A stretch of 64,000 nt of DNA from Actinobacteria bacterium HGW-Actinobacteria-7 (GTDB lineage: Bacteria > Actinomycetota > Coriobacteriia > Anaerosomatales > PHET01). Numbering within the stretch: the stretch's first letter is position 1; every line of letters starts with the position of its first letter. Both the position numbers and the translations under genes were made by a program. Below the pieces are notes generated by a model. It was not told the DNA's origin. It made no database searches and was given only the letters and a program-made list of their open reading frames with translations. Where the stretch lies: positions 62,001 to 126,000 of the forward strand of contig PHET01000002.1 of assembly GCA_002841275.1 (NCBI GenBank). Reading direction: 5' to 3'. Positions 43,380 through 55,800 of this stretch are shown piece by piece.

Positions 43380-44534
43380 CTACGCCCCCGTTCGGGCCGA
43401 GTGTCGCTCGATGGCTTCCTGGTACACGGCCAGAGCACTCGCCGCCATGCGCGGGATGGTGAAGTCGCGCAACGCGCGCTCTTGGGCCTGCGCGCCCAGG
43501 CGAGCACGCAACTCGTCGTCTGAAAGCAGCCTGCGGAGCGCGCCGGACAGCGCATCCACGTTGCCCACCGGAACGGTGAGACCGGTGACGCCGTCGAGGT
43601 TGGCATAGGGAACGCCGGTGGTCAGCTCGGTGGAAACCACCGGAGTGCCTGCGGAGTGCGCCTCGATCTGCACCAGACCGAAGGCTTCGCTGCGCGCAAC
43701 GCTGGGCAGGCAGAAGACGTCGGCAGCGTGATACCAGGCCGCAAGCTCGGTGTCGTCAAGCGGATGGAGGAATGTGACGCGGCTCTCGATGCCGCGCGCT
43801 GTTGCGACCTCGCGCAGCTCGGACTCGAGCGGGCCTCGACCCACCATCACCAGATCCGCATCGATGCTCTCCATCGCCTTGACCAGCACATCAGCGCCCT
43901 TGTAGTACACGAGCCGTCCCACGAACAGCACTATCTTGCGACCGCGGTGGGCAGCGCGCAGTTCGACGGCACGAGAGATAGCTGCCGGATTGTGAGCGGT
44001 GCGATCGACGTGCAGACCGTAATCGACGTGACGGCACTTATCCTTACGGGCCGCCAGATACGGGGAGTGCTCGATCATATTGGGCGAGCCGGCGATGATG
44101 AGGTCCGCGGCATCCAAGAAGCGCTCCATGAGCGGGCGATACGCCGCGAACGCCGCCTTCTGGCGGACGATGTCGCTGTGGTAGGAGACCACACAGGGCA
44201 CGTCGGGTCGCGCGGTCAGCCATGCGATCTCACCCCAGGGATACGGGAAGTGGAAGTGGAAGACGTCCGGCGCGGGATCACGACGCGCTTCCTTGGCGAG
44301 CTCGCGGGCAAACCCCCACGAGATGGGCGTTGAGGAGAGCTCCGCCGCCCGGGGCAGTCTCACAACCTCCACCCCACCCATGGTCTCCTCGGCCCGCTCG
44401 TTGACGGCGTTGCAGACCAGCGCGCGCACCTGCGCGTCTTCGTACTTGACCAGTCCCTCCGCGAGGTCGTGGAGGTGAGACTCCACGCCGCCAAGATGCG
44501 GTGCGTAGTACTTGTTGACCATCGTTACGCGCAC
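43380..44534 (-). CDS. Glycosyltransferase, GT4 family
   Basis: A 384-aa GT-B enzyme. The N-terminal domain starts with VTMVNKYYAPHLGGVE and the C-terminal donor-binding domain has SEAFGLVQIEAHSAGTPVV and LDDTELAAWYHAADVFCLPS, the classic EX7E region. The donor and acceptor are not predictable. The second GTG at 44534 is preferred because AGGAG is five nt upstream; the first GTG lies inside that SD. Confidence 0.88.
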   Translation of the reverse strand: MRVTMVNKYYAPHLGGVESHLHDLAEGLVKYEDAQVRALVCNAVNERAEETMGGVEVVRLPRAAELSSTPISWGFARELAKEARRDPAPDVFHFHFPYPWGEIAWLTARPDVPCVVSYHSDIVRQKAAFAAYRPLMERFLDAADLIIAGSPNMIEHSPYLAARKDKCRHVDYGLHVDRTAHNPAAISRAVELRAAHRGRKIVLFVGRLVYYKGADVLVKAMESIDADLVMVGRGPLESELREVATARGIESRVTFLHPLDDTELAAWYHAADVFCLPSVARSEAFGLVQIEAHSAGTPVVSTELTTGVPYANLDGVTGLTVPVGNVDALSGALRRLLSDDELRARLGAQAQERALRDFTIPRMAASALAVYQEAIERHSARTGA

Positions 44535-44566
44535 GGGCACTCCTGGATTCGCACTCGGTAGCCGGA

Positions 44567-45958
44567 CTAGGGACCTTCGACCAGCGCGCGTCCGGCGGCC
44601 AGCAGGTCATCGACCACTCCTGCTGAAGGCGCCTCGGCGTAGATGCGTACCAACGGCTCGGTGCCGCTTGTGCGCATAAGCAACCATGCGTCGTCGGCAA
44701 GGAAGAACTTCACGCCGTCGAGGCGGGATATCTCATGCACCTCGATGCCGGCGAGTTCGGTCTGCGCGAACTGGGGTGAGCGAGCCAGGAAATCGGCCAT
44801 GACCTCAGGCGTGAGCCGCAGGTCGAGCCGCGAGTACTCCATGGGGCCGGTGAGCGCGAAGAGCTGCTCGACCAGGCCGCCCAGCGTCGCACTGCGCTGC
44901 GCCATCATCTCGGCGAGCATGAGCGCCATGAGCAGGCCGTCGCGCTCACGAACGTGCGAGGGGATGCCGATGCCGCCGCTCTCTTCACCGCCGAGCAACA
45001 CACCGCCCTTGACCATCTCTTCGTAGATCCACTTGAAGCCCACCGGAGTGGTGATGGTCTCGAGCCCAAGGCGCTCGGTGAGGCGATCGACGATGACCGA
45101 GGTCGACACCGTCTTGACCACCTTGCCGGTGAGCTTCTTGTCCTCAACCAGGTGGCGGACCACGAGCGCGATGATCTTGTGGGGGCTGATGAACCGGCCC
45201 AGCGAGTCGATAGCACCGATGCGGTCCGCATCACCATCAGTCACGAATGCCGCATCGAAGCCGCCGTCGCGGACGGCCGTGGCCGCATCATCGGTCCAGG
45301 GCGGGATGGGCTCGGGGTGCAGACCGCCGAAGCCCGGATTGCGCGTGCCGTGGATCTCGACGACTTCCATGCCGAACTCGCGCAGGATCGTGGCGAGATA
45401 GTTCTGACCCGCTCCGTAGAGTGGGTCGACAATGACGCGCAGACCCGCGGCCTTGATCGCTTTCGCGTCCACCTTGCTGCGGAGGGTGTCGAGGTACGGT
45501 CCAACAAGGTTGACGGTCTCGTACTCACCACGCGCCGTGGGTGGATCGGTCCACAACGCCTCCTCCACACGGGCAGTGAAGGCCACCGGTGAGGCGCCAC
45601 CATCCGCCATGCGGAGCTTGAAGCCCAGATACTCGGAGGGGTTGTGACTCGCGGTGAGCATGACGCCGCCAACGGCCTCGTCCTCGGTCGCAACCGACCA
45701 GCACAGCGCCGGCGTGGGGAGATAGCTGTCTGACAGGCGCACCCGCAGCCCGTGTGTTGCGAGCACTTCGGCGGCCGCGGCAGCGAAACTGCCGGCCTCG
45801 AAGCGCGTGTCGTAGCCCACAATGATCAGTCCGCCGGGGTTATCTTCCGAGAAGACCCTGCCTGCAGCGTCCGCCACGCGCCTGAGCGAGTCGTAGGTGA
45901 ACTCGGCGCCGATGACCGCACGCCAGCCGTCCGTACCGAACTTGATGTCAGCGCTCAT
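44567..45958 (-). CDS. Phosphohexomutase (phosphoglucomutase/phosphomannomutase)
   Basis: Interconverts hexose 1- and 6-phosphates to feed nucleotide-sugar synthesis. The 463-aa protein has the phosphoserine loop TASHNPSEYLG (Ser104), the metal-binding loop DGDADRIG (about 241-248), the sugar loop GEESGGIGI and the C-terminal phosphate-binding loop MRTSGTEPLVRIY. Glucose or mannose specificity cannot be decided; both rml and GDP-mannose-type genes are nearby. ATG after AGGAG. Confidence 0.9.
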   Translation of the reverse strand: MSADIKFGTDGWRAVIGAEFTYDSLRRVADAAGRVFSEDNPGGLIIVGYDTRFEAGSFAAAAAEVLATHGLRVRLSDSYLPTPALCWSVATEDEAVGGVMLTASHNPSEYLGFKLRMADGGASPVAFTARVEEALWTDPPTARGEYETVNLVGPYLDTLRSKVDAKAIKAAGLRVIVDPLYGAGQNYLATILREFGMEVVEIHGTRNPGFGGLHPEPIPPWTDDAATAVRDGGFDAAFVTDGDADRIGAIDSLGRFISPHKIIALVVRHLVEDKKLTGKVVKTVSTSVIVDRLTERLGLETITTPVGFKWIYEEMVKGGVLLGGEESGGIGIPSHVRERDGLLMALMLAEMMAQRSATLGGLVEQLFALTGPMEYSRLDLRLTPEVMADFLARSPQFAQTELAGIEVHEISRLDGVKFFLADDAWLLMRTSGTEPLVRIYAEAPSAGVVDDLLAAGRALVEGP

Positions 45959-46072
45959 GCTGCCGCTCTCCTGAACCAGGGGGACCCGCCTATGGTGACC
46001 AGCGTCAATCCTACCATCGAGAGATGACTTTAGGCTTATCCGGGAGGTGAACGGCCGCCAATGCTGCAGCCT

Positions 46073-46681
46073 CTATCCGCCCTCACCCCGGCGTGCCATC
46101 AGCTTGCGGTACAGCTCAAGATGCATCTTCACGCTGCGGCGCGTGCTTCCCTCGCCTGAAGGCTCGGTGACGATCCTGCCTGCATCGACTCCTGCCAGGA
46201 CGACCTCCAGGCGCGTCGCGTCGGTGTCCACCACGACCGCAGCCGCACTCTTCATGCCCACCTCGTCGAAGCGCCGCATCAGGGCGTCCATTGGGCGTCG
46301 TCGGCGAGTGCCTTGGGGGTCGGCAGCTACGGTATGGACGGTCTCTACCGAGGGGACCTTGCGCGCGGCCCAGCGAAGCAGGAGATCGGCTTCAAGCCCG
46401 GTTGAATGGGCAGCCACCGGCACATAGCGCTTCAGGTACTTGCGCAGGCGCGAGCGCGAACGCACGATGTTCCACTTGTCGAGGATGTAGGGGTCGACAT
46501 GGGCACCCAGCGCGCGGGCCCGCTCACCCGCTGGGCTGTCCATCAGACACAAGAAGCGCACGTTGGCACCCAAGCGGATCAGCTCGGCCATGACATCGAA
46601 CCAGCGGTCTTCAACCCCTCCGACATCATGTCGGGGGTTGGCGGATATGAACACAAAGGTGGAATCCGTCCAAGACCTCAT
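46073..46681 (-). CDS. Truncated glycosyltransferase, acceptor domain only
   Basis: A 202-aa protein resembling the N-terminal half of a GT4 glycosyltransferase (FVFISANPRHDVGGVEDRW at the start). The C-terminal donor-binding domain, with its glutamate motif, is missing. The last residues, MHLELYRKLMARRGE, look like the final helix of a complete GT, so an internal deletion of about 150 residues is likely. It lies 7 nt after rmlD and could be a remnant or a stand-alone domain. Confidence 0.55.
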   Translation of the reverse strand: MRSWTDSTFVFISANPRHDVGGVEDRWFDVMAELIRLGANVRFLCLMDSPAGERARALGAHVDPYILDKWNIVRSRSRLRKYLKRYVPVAAHSTGLEADLLLRWAARKVPSVETVHTVAADPQGTRRRRPMDALMRRFDEVGMKSAAAVVVDTDATRLEVVLAGVDAGRIVTEPSGEGSTRRSVKMHLELYRKLMARRGEGG

Positions 46682-46688
46682 AGGCTCG

Positions 46689-47588
46689 TCATGATAGCAG
46701 CGTGCGAGCCAGGCAGCGCGCGAGGGCGTCCTCCCACAGAGGCATCGTCACGCCCAGTACGGCGGCCTTGGAGCAGTCCAGCACCGAATTCGCAGGCCGG
46801 GCTGCCTTCATCTGGAAGTCACGCGCCGATACCGGCTCGACCACGACATCCTGCAGACCGGTCAGTCTCAGCGCTTCGCGCGCAAGCTCGAATCTCGAGC
46901 ACGAGCCCCCACCCACAAGGTGGTAGATCCCGCTCGCCCCAGCGCCCGCGAGTCCCAGAATCCCTCGCGCAAGATCGACCGTGTAGGTGGGCGACCCGAC
47001 CTCGTCGGTAACCACGGACAGCGATCCGCGCTCTCGCGCTGCGGCCACGATCTTGAGCGGGAAGTTCGCCCCGACCGGCGCGAACACCCACGCCGTACGA
47101 ACCACCAGGGCGTCAGGCATCTCATAGAAGACCGCGCGCTCCCCCGCGAGCTTTGATGCCCCGTAGACGGACACGGGGTTGGGCTGGTCGGTCTCGTCGT
47201 AGGCACCGCTCTTGGTGCCGTCGAAGACAAAATCGGTGGAGACGTGCACGAACGCCAAATCAGCGTCCCGCGCGGCCCGCGCAAGGTTGGCCGCCCCGGT
47301 CTCGTTGACGAGGAACGCGAGCTCTCTATCGTCCTCGGCGCGCTCCACGTTGGTGTACGCCGCCGCATTGACGAGCACTCCCCGCTCGCCGTCTCTCAGA
47401 GATGCCGAGAAGCCCCTCACGGCCTCGCGAATCGCCGGCGGGCTCGTGATGTCGAACTCCGCCTCGGCGGGTGCTGCGCAGCGCATGCCCAGCTTCCCCA
47501 GGACCTCCTGCAACGCCGTGCCCAGCATCCCGCTGGCACCGGCGACAAGCACGGCGAGCGAGTCGCTTCTGCTAGGAGCGCTCGTCAT
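46689..47588 (-). CDS. rmlD: dTDP-4-dehydrorhamnose reductase
   Basis: Last step to dTDP-L-rhamnose. The 299-aa protein has the NAD(P) motif VAGASGMLG near the start, VHVSTDFVFDG, and the Tyr-Lys pair in VYGASKLAGE. The ATG at 47588 overlaps the rmlB end by 17 nt; a longer in-frame reading runs across rmlB and is rejected. Confidence 0.92.
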   Translation of the reverse strand: MTSAPSRSDSLAVLVAGASGMLGTALQEVLGKLGMRCAAPAEAEFDITSPPAIREAVRGFSASLRDGERGVLVNAAAYTNVERAEDDRELAFLVNETGAANLARAARDADLAFVHVSTDFVFDGTKSGAYDETDQPNPVSVYGASKLAGERAVFYEMPDALVVRTAWVFAPVGANFPLKIVAAARERGSLSVVTDEVGSPTYTVDLARGILGLAGAGASGIYHLVGGGSCSRFELAREALRLTGLQDVVVEPVSARDFQMKAARPANSVLDCSKAAVLGVTMPLWEDALARCLARTLLS

Positions 47589-48594
47589 ACCAACGCTTCC
47601 GCCAGTCCGCGAACTCCTCGGTATGGTGCTTGATCTTGCTCCACCACCACTCGTTGTCGCGATACCAGCGAATGGTGTCACGGAGCCCATCGGCGAAGTC
47701 GACCGCCGGCTGCCAGCCGAGCTGCTCGCGCGCCTTGGCGCAACTGATCGAGTAGCGGCGATCGTGGCCCGGGCGGTCGGTGACCTGCCGGACGGTGGTA
47801 TCCCAGTCCAACCCCAGCTCGTCGAGGATGATCGTGGTGATCTCGCGGTTGGTGCGTTCGTTGCCGCCGCCGATGTTGTAGACCTCGCCCAACTGACCCA
47901 GGAGCAGCGCGGCCTCGATGCCATCTGCATGGTCATCGACGTGCAGCCAGTCGCGCACGTTGAGTCCGTCGCCGTACAGCGGCAGCTGGCCTCCCTCGAG
48001 CGCGTTGGTCACGAACAGCGGGATGAGCTTCTCGGGGTACTGATACGGGCCGTAGGTGTTGCTGCCACGTGTGACCAGCACCGGAGCGCCGTAGGTGGTG
48101 TGGTACGCGAGGACCTGCAGGTCGCCCCCGGCCTTGCTCGCCGAGTAGGGGCTGGAGGCCTGGATGCGGTCGGTCTCGCAGAAGGAACCCGTCTCGATCG
48201 AGCCGTACACCTCGTCGGTCGAGACTTGGAGCATGCGCCCTATGGAGCGTTCGCGCACCACCTCGAGCAGCGTGTGGGTGCCCAGGATGTCGGTCTGCAG
48301 AAACGCCTCAGGCTCGGCGATGGAGCGGTCCACGTGGGTCTCGGCCGCGAAGTTGACGATCGCGTCGACGCCACCGGCCGCGTCGATCGCAGCATCAACC
48401 GCAGGCCGGTCTCCGATATCGCCACGCACGAACGAGTAGCGTGGGTCCTGGGCGACGGGCAGCAGATTGTCGAGGTTGCCCGCGTAGGTGAGCTTGTCGA
48501 AGCAGACGATCTCCCAATCCGCATGTTTGGCGAGCATGCGCCGAACGAACGCACTTCCGATGAAACCGGCACCACCGCAGACCAGGAGCCTCAT
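47572..48594 (-). CDS. rmlB: dTDP-glucose 4,6-dehydratase
   Basis: Second step to dTDP-rhamnose, an extended short-chain dehydrogenase of 340 aa. It has VCGGAGFIGSAFVR at the start, TDEVYGS in the middle, and the catalytic pair in SPYSASKAGGD. ATG at 48594 overlaps the rmlC stop (ATGA). Confidence 0.94.
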   Translation of the reverse strand: MRLLVCGGAGFIGSAFVRRMLAKHADWEIVCFDKLTYAGNLDNLLPVAQDPRYSFVRGDIGDRPAVDAAIDAAGGVDAIVNFAAETHVDRSIAEPEAFLQTDILGTHTLLEVVRERSIGRMLQVSTDEVYGSIETGSFCETDRIQASSPYSASKAGGDLQVLAYHTTYGAPVLVTRGSNTYGPYQYPEKLIPLFVTNALEGGQLPLYGDGLNVRDWLHVDDHADGIEAALLLGQLGEVYNIGGGNERTNREITTIILDELGLDWDTTVRQVTDRPGHDRRYSISCAKAREQLGWQPAVDFADGLRDTIRWYRDNEWWWSKIKHHTEEFADWRKRWYDERS

Positions 48595-49046
48595 CCGTTC
48601 TTCACGCTCCAGTCGTAGCCGATGGACGCGTCGTCGGCCGGCAGACGGTACTCGTCCGGGTCGTCGTAGTCGTAGACCTCTGTAGGGATGTTGATGATGT
48701 ATGCGGGCTCGGTGCCTACTGGCGTGAATCCGTGGTAGACACCCTGCGGGATGACGATCATGCGCTGGCGCTGCCAACCGATCACGAACTCGTTGGTCTT
48801 TCCCTTTGTGGGCGAGCCGTCGCGGGAATCGTGCAGCACGACCTTCGCCATGCCGCCCACACAGACGAAGTGGTCGGTTTGCAGCTTGTGGTAGTGCCAC
48901 GCCTTGACGACGCCCGGGTACACCATGGTCACGTAGACTTGGCCGAACTTCTGGAAATCGGGGTCGTCGCTGCGAAACATCTCCATGAGCAACCCGCGCT
49001 CGTCGGGCATGACCTTGAGGTCCTTGACCTTCACGCCGTCGATCAT
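48591..49046 (-). CDS. rmlC: dTDP-4-dehydrorhamnose 3,5-epimerase family protein
   Basis: A 151-aa cupin of the RmlC family, placed between rmlA and rmlB, which supports the rhamnose role. It has a PDERGLLMEMF segment and a central WHYHKLQTDHFV segment, followed by GVYHGFTPVG. The classical RGLHYQ form of RmlC is replaced by KAWHYHK, so this may be a diverged subgroup. Confidence 0.82.
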   Translation of the reverse strand: MIDGVKVKDLKVMPDERGLLMEMFRSDDPDFQKFGQVYVTMVYPGVVKAWHYHKLQTDHFVCVGGMAKVVLHDSRDGSPTKGKTNEFVIGWQRQRMIVIPQGVYHGFTPVGTEPAYIINIPTEVYDYDDPDEYRLPADDASIGYDWSVKNG

Positions 49047-49056
49047 GACACGCTCC

Positions 49057-49917
49057 TCACAGCTCGAGTAGGTACTGGTAGTACTCTGCTGATGTCCCTT
49101 GCGTTGCCCGCTCGACGGCAGCCCCGTCGATGAACCCCATCAGAAGTGCGATCTCCTCGAGACATGCGACCTTCTGGCCCTGCCGCTTCTCGATGGTCTG
49201 TACGAAGGAACTCGCCTCCATGAGCGAATCGGGTGTACCTGTGTCGAGCCATGCCATGCCGCGGCTCATGAGCCGGACACTGAGGCTGCCATCTTGCAGG
49301 TACAGGTTGTTGAGCTCGGTGATCTCGAGCTCGCCGCGCTGCGAGGGAGTGACCCGCTTGGCCATCTCGCAGACGCGCCCGTCGTAGAAGTACAGACCAG
49401 TGACTGCGAAACTCGAACGGGGGTTGGCGGGCTTCTCCTCGATGGAAAGCACATTGCCATCTGCGTCAAAGTCGACGACGCCATAGCGTTCGGGATCGCG
49501 GACCTTGTAGCCGAAGACGACCGCACCGCCCCGCATGGCGTCTGCTCGCGCACTGCGCAGCATGTCGATCAGACCGGTACCGTAGAAGATGTTGTCGCCC
49601 AGAACCAGACACGCGGGGCTGCCGTCCAGGAACTCCTCGCCTATCAGGAATGCCTGCGCGAGGCCCCCCGGATTGGGCTGCACCGCATAGCTGAGCTTGA
49701 TTCCCCACTGAGAACCGTCACCCAGTGACCGCTGGAAAGCGGGCCCGTCGGTCGGAGTCGTGATCACAAGAATCTCGCGGATTCCCGCAAGCATGAGCAC
49801 CGACAGCGGGTAGTAGATCATCGGCTTGTCGTAGACAGGGAGCAGCTGCTTGGACGTGCCCCGTGTGATCGGGTGCAGACGAGTGCCCGAGCCCCCTGCG
49901 AGAATGATCCCCTTCAA
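49057..49917 (-). CDS. rmlA: Glucose-1-phosphate thymidylyltransferase
   Basis: Makes dTDP-glucose, first step of the rhamnose branch. The 286-aa protein has the nucleotide-binding [20 protein letters not shown] segment at the N-terminus, [16 protein letters not shown], and VLGDNIFYG. No ATG is at the right place, and I read a TTG at 49917 as the start because it gives the family's MKGIILAGG form. Confidence 0.92.
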   Translation of the reverse strand: MKGIILAGGSGTRLHPITRGTSKQLLPVYDKPMIYYPLSVLMLAGIREILVITTPTDGPAFQRSLGDGSQWGIKLSYAVQPNPGGLAQAFLIGEEFLDGSPACLVLGDNIFYGTGLIDMLRSARADAMRGGAVVFGYKVRDPERYGVVDFDADGNVLSIEEKPANPRSSFAVTGLYFYDGRVCEMAKRVTPSQRGELEITELNNLYLQDGSLSVRLMSRGMAWLDTGTPDSLMEASSFVQTIEKRQGQKVACLEEIALLMGFIDGAAVERATQGTSAEYYQYLLEL

Positions 49918-50005
49918 ATCCCCGACTACCTCCCCCGGCTCCGACCCCACTCGGCGCAGATGATGCAGCAGTCCGTTGATTGTACGCTCGCGATGTGTTC
50001 CTACT

Positions 50006-51097
50006 TTACCCCAGCAGCTCCCGGTACACCTCGACCGTTCGCTCTGCGGCTGCGGCCCACGTGAGTTCCTCCGCTCGCGCATGGCCTGCCTTGACCAGAC
50101 GCCTGCGGGTCGCGGGCTTGTCCAGCACCTGCGCGATCGCATCCGCGAGGGCCGTGGCATCACCGGGATCAACGACGAGCGCAGCCTTCTTGCCCACGAC
50201 CTCGGGTAGCGAGGCGGCGTTGGTTGTCACCACCGGCGTGCCCAGGGCCATAGCCTCGAGCGGCGGCAGCCCGAACCCCTCGTAGCGCGACGGGAACGCA
50301 AGCAGCTCCGCATGGGTGTAGAGCGCTCGCAGCTCATCGTCTGTGATCGAGCCAGTGAAAGAGACCCGCGAACGCACGTCCTCTGAGACGCCGGCGAGCT
50401 GGGCGTCGAGATAGCCGTCCTCGCCCGTTCCCGCCAGGACCAGCCGCAGATCGGCGCGCTCCGCAGCCAGCGCAGCAAACGCGCTGAGCAGCGTGGGTAG
50501 GTCCTTGTGCGGCCGAGTAGACCCCATCGACAGCACGTAGCTCGCCCCGGCGATCTCAGCGAGGCGACCTTCGAGTATAGCCACAGGCCCCGCGGCGAAG
50601 TCATCCGCCCCCGCGAGCGTCACGCGGCCCTTGCTCGCAGCCGAGGGGAAGACCGAGGAGACCTGCTCGAGCGAGAACTCCGACAGCGTGACGATGCGGT
50701 CAGCCACATGCACCGCTCGCCGAACCGCATAGCGGTAGATCGCGCGTTTGGCACCCGAGGGCATCACACCCGGGACCAGCAGCGGCGTGAGGTCGTGCAT
50801 GGTGACAACAAGCGGGTGCGTCGCCGGAAACGGCGTGGGAAAGTGCAGACAGTGCGTGAGGTCCGGCTTGACGCGCTGCAGCGTCTCCGAGAAGTGGTAC
50901 GAACCCGCAGGCGAGAACGGGTGGCCTTCGACGTGATGTCGTTCGCAATCACACAGGAGCTCGGGCACGGACTCGTTAGCCGCAAGGACCAGTACCGGCT
51001 CGACTTCCGGATGTCGTGCCAGCGCGCCAGAGATCCCCACCGAGTACCGGCCCACGCCGGACCACGAGGCCATCCGAAGATCTAGCGCGATACGCAC
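50006..51097 (-). CDS. Glycosyltransferase, GT4 family
   Basis: A 363-aa GT-B enzyme starting with [18 protein letters not shown], a mannosyltransferase-like form, with [21 protein letters not shown] in the donor domain. Substrate unknown, and mannose is only a guess. It starts at GTG. Its promoter region may be shared with the divergent GT at 51145. Confidence 0.87.
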   Translation of the reverse strand: MRIALDLRMASWSGVGRYSVGISGALARHPEVEPVLVLAANESVPELLCDCERHHVEGHPFSPAGSYHFSETLQRVKPDLTHCLHFPTPFPATHPLVVTMHDLTPLLVPGVMPSGAKRAIYRYAVRRAVHVADRIVTLSEFSLEQVSSVFPSAASKGRVTLAGADDFAAGPVAILEGRLAEIAGASYVLSMGSTRPHKDLPTLLSAFAALAAERADLRLVLAGTGEDGYLDAQLAGVSEDVRSRVSFTGSITDDELRALYTHAELLAFPSRYEGFGLPPLEAMALGTPVVTTNAASLPEVVGKKAALVVDPGDATALADAIAQVLDKPATRRRLVKAGHARAEELTWAAAAERTVEVYRELLG

Positions 51098-51144
51098 AAG
51101 TGGCCCCCGGACCTCGTCGACAACCCATCACAACCTAGACTACC

Positions 51145-52411
51145 ATGCGGCTCATGGACTCCAGCCCTAAAACACCAGCGTTCGGCGTCAATCTGTTTGG
51201 CTACCTGACCTCGAATCTGGGCTTGGGAGTCGCTGCGCGCAACACCGCGCAGATGCTGCTGGCCAACCACATCCCCACGCGCCTCGTGGACGTGAACCCC
51301 GGCGGAGGCATGCAGGGTAAGGACACCACCTTCGCCGAGCAGATTGCGGCAGCGCACGACGTCGAGCCGTACGCGGTCAACCTGTTCCACATCAACCCGG
51401 ACCAGGTCCTCTACCTGCTGAACCCCTTCAGCGACACCGTAACGCTCCAGAATCGCGTCAACGCATGCGTACCGTTCTGGGAGCTGCCCCGACTGCCGGA
51501 TTCCTGGGTCGAGCCGCTGCAGGCTATGGACGCGATCTTGGCACCAACACGATTCGTTGAAGCGGCTGTTCGCGACCGATTGCCATCTGCACGGCTCATC
51601 CGCTATCCGCAGGCGGTGCACGTTCCCAGCGACATCACGCCTGACCGTTCCGCATTTGCCTTGCCTGATGGCGCGCTCATCTTCGTGATGAGCTTCGACA
51701 TGCGCAGTGACATCGAACGCAAGAACCCGTGGGCGGCCATCGAAGCCTTTCTGCAGGCATTTCCCGACCGAGGCGACGTGAGACTTGTGATCAAGGCCTC
51801 AAACGTCGAGACCATCGCGGGTCTCGAGCGCAACGTGGCCCGCCTACGCGAGGTCGCCGCCGACCCACGAATCATCGTGCTGGACCGCCCTATGGGCTAC
51901 CGGGAGATACTGACCCTCTACGCCTCATGCGACGTGCTGGTCTCGCTTCACCGAAGCGAGGGATTGGGGCTGAGCCTTCTCGAGGCTATGGCGCTCGGTA
52001 AGGCGGTCGTGGCCACGGGCTGGTCCGGAAACGTCGACTTCATGACTCCCGAGAACTCCATCCCCATCGGCTTCGATGAGGTCGAAGTGGTCTCGAGCAC
52101 GCAGCCGGCCTACGCGGCCACCATGGCCGGACGCCAGTTCTGGGCCGAGCCCCGAGTGGCTGAAGCCGCCCAAGCGATGCGATCACTCGCCGAGAACCCC
52201 GAGCTGCGAATCCTACTTGGCATTCAGGCCGCCAAAGATGCTCATGCGCTCACCGAACAGTACGACCGTGGAGGCGCAATCGTCCCTTCACTGCGAGCGC
52301 TGGCAGCCGATGGCCCGGGGGCGGGTTCTGCGCGGATGGCGCGGCTGAGGCTGAGATACCCGTGGTACTACTCGCGCCGGGTAGTGCGGGCGGTACTGCA
52401 CCGAGCGAAGA

Positions 52412-52428
<17 letters not shown>
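51145..52428 (+). CDS. Glycosyltransferase, GT4-like, plus strand
   Basis: A 427-aa protein, the only plus-strand gene of the polysaccharide locus. It starts with FGVNLFGYLTSNLGLGVAARN and has the donor-domain segment RSEGLGLSLLEAMALGKAVV. A C-terminal basic tail (RLRYPWYYSRRVVRAVLHR) may touch the membrane. Start may be ATG at 51145 or 51154; no SD decides. Its 3' end overlaps the convergent dehydratase gene by 17 nt. Confidence 0.85.
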
Positions 52429-54456
<2,028 letters not shown>

Positions 54457-55791
54457 TCATCGACCGGACTTCGCCTCAATTGCTTCCCGGAACGCCTCAA
54501 CGTACTGGCGGCCCACGCGTTCCCATGTGTAGCCCGAGATGGCCTCCTGGGAACGGGCCGCCATCGCCTTCATCGCCTCAGGATTGCGAAGGGACCTCTC
54601 AACCGCGTCAGCGATCGACACGGGATTGAGCGGGTCGAACGTCAGCGCCTCGACTCCGAGCGTTTCAATCTGCTCGAGAAACGGCGGGATGTTCGAAAAC
54701 CCGACCGGGACCCCGGCCTTCCATGCGTCCATGGCTGGCCCGCAACCCGCCTCGTACAGTGACGCCGAGACCAACATGTTGGCGGACTGCGTGAGAGCAT
54801 CCACCTCGATGTCAGACACATAGCCGAGAGCAAGCACATCCGTGCCAAGGACGAGACCAGCGTCACGTAGGGCGTCTTGGATGGAACTGACATATCCGGC
54901 AGGCGCCTCGCGGCCGATCTCGTCGGTACCCATGCCCGTTATGACAAACTTCGGAGCATCCGGGCCCATACGTGACTTGAGCACCCCTGCCGCCTGCACG
55001 TACGACTTCAAGTTCTTGTGGCGAGTGATGTTGGCAGGGTAGACAACGAACGGTGAGCCAGAGAGCCCGAAACGATCAAGCGCGGCCCGTCTTTGCTCTT
55101 CGCTCACTTCACGCACTGAGTAGGGAGCGAGATAGACGACGCGGACCTTGGGCTCAACGTCAGGAAACGCCGCCACGAGTTCATCTTTGATGAAGCGCGT
55201 CGACGTAACCGCAATCTCGGCCCTCTCGCTCCAGAAGCGGAAATCACTGTCCCACTTGCGATAGTCAGCTGCAGAGAAGTTGTCCGGGAACCGGCGGTGG
55301 TTCAAATCGTGGAAAGTGCCGACAACGGCAGCGTCTGTCTCAAAGGGTTCGATCCACAGTGGAAGCGCGAGATACACCACATCGTAGGAGTTCAGACTAG
55401 CCACCGCATCGCGCGGCATCGAGAACATCGACCAGTGCTTCTCTCCTTTGATACTCGCCCGCGCCTGGGTGAACGCGCCCGTGGCGAATCGGTGCAACGC
55501 CGGCCACTTCTTGAGCATATCCCGGCCTGCCCGCCAGGCAAGGCTCTTCTCGGCCTCTGTCTTGCCAGACTGTCTAGCGTGATGAACAACCGCAGAATCT
55601 CTTACAGGAATAACCTCGACCGACATGCCATCGAAGTGCCTGTCGAGACCGTCAAGTTCAATCAGGGCCTCGTCGGCGAAGAAGCCAATCTCCGCGGAGG
55701 GTTCGGCGCTCAGGATCCCGTCAATCAACGCGTACGCGAAGCGCGAGATACCACCGGACGTCGCCATGTGGAGAACGACAGCAATGCGCAT
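54457..55791 (-). CDS. Glycosyltransferase, GT4-like
   Basis: A 444-aa protein with the GT-B start MRIAVVLHMATSGGISRFAY and a donor-domain segment SASLYEAGCGPAMDAWKAGVPV, in which the second Glu of the EX7E pair is Asp. The middle carries TRHKNLKSYVQAAGVL and the AALDRFGLSGSPFVVYPANI linker typical of GT4. ATG follows the NeuD-like gene's stop by 9 nt. Confidence 0.85.
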   Translation of the reverse strand: MRIAVVLHMATSGGISRFAYALIDGILSAEPSAEIGFFADEALIELDGLDRHFDGMSVEVIPVRDSAVVHHARQSGKTEAEKSLAWRAGRDMLKKWPALHRFATGAFTQARASIKGEKHWSMFSMPRDAVASLNSYDVVYLALPLWIEPFETDAAVVGTFHDLNHRRFPDNFSAADYRKWDSDFRFWSERAEIAVTSTRFIKDELVAAFPDVEPKVRVVYLAPYSVREVSEEQRRAALDRFGLSGSPFVVYPANITRHKNLKSYVQAAGVLKSRMGPDAPKFVITGMGTDEIGREAPAGYVSSIQDALRDAGLVLGTDVLALGYVSDIEVDALTQSANMLVSASLYEAGCGPAMDAWKAGVPVGFSNIPPFLEQIETLGVEALTFDPLNPVSIADAVERSLRNPEAMKAMAARSQEAISGYTWERVGRQYVEAFREAIEAKSGR

Positions 55792-55800
55792 GAAGGAGCC

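Noticed and set aside
47212-48618. Long plus-strand frame across rmlD and rmlB
   Set aside because: Shadow of two well-recognised minus-strand genes; no recognisable domain.
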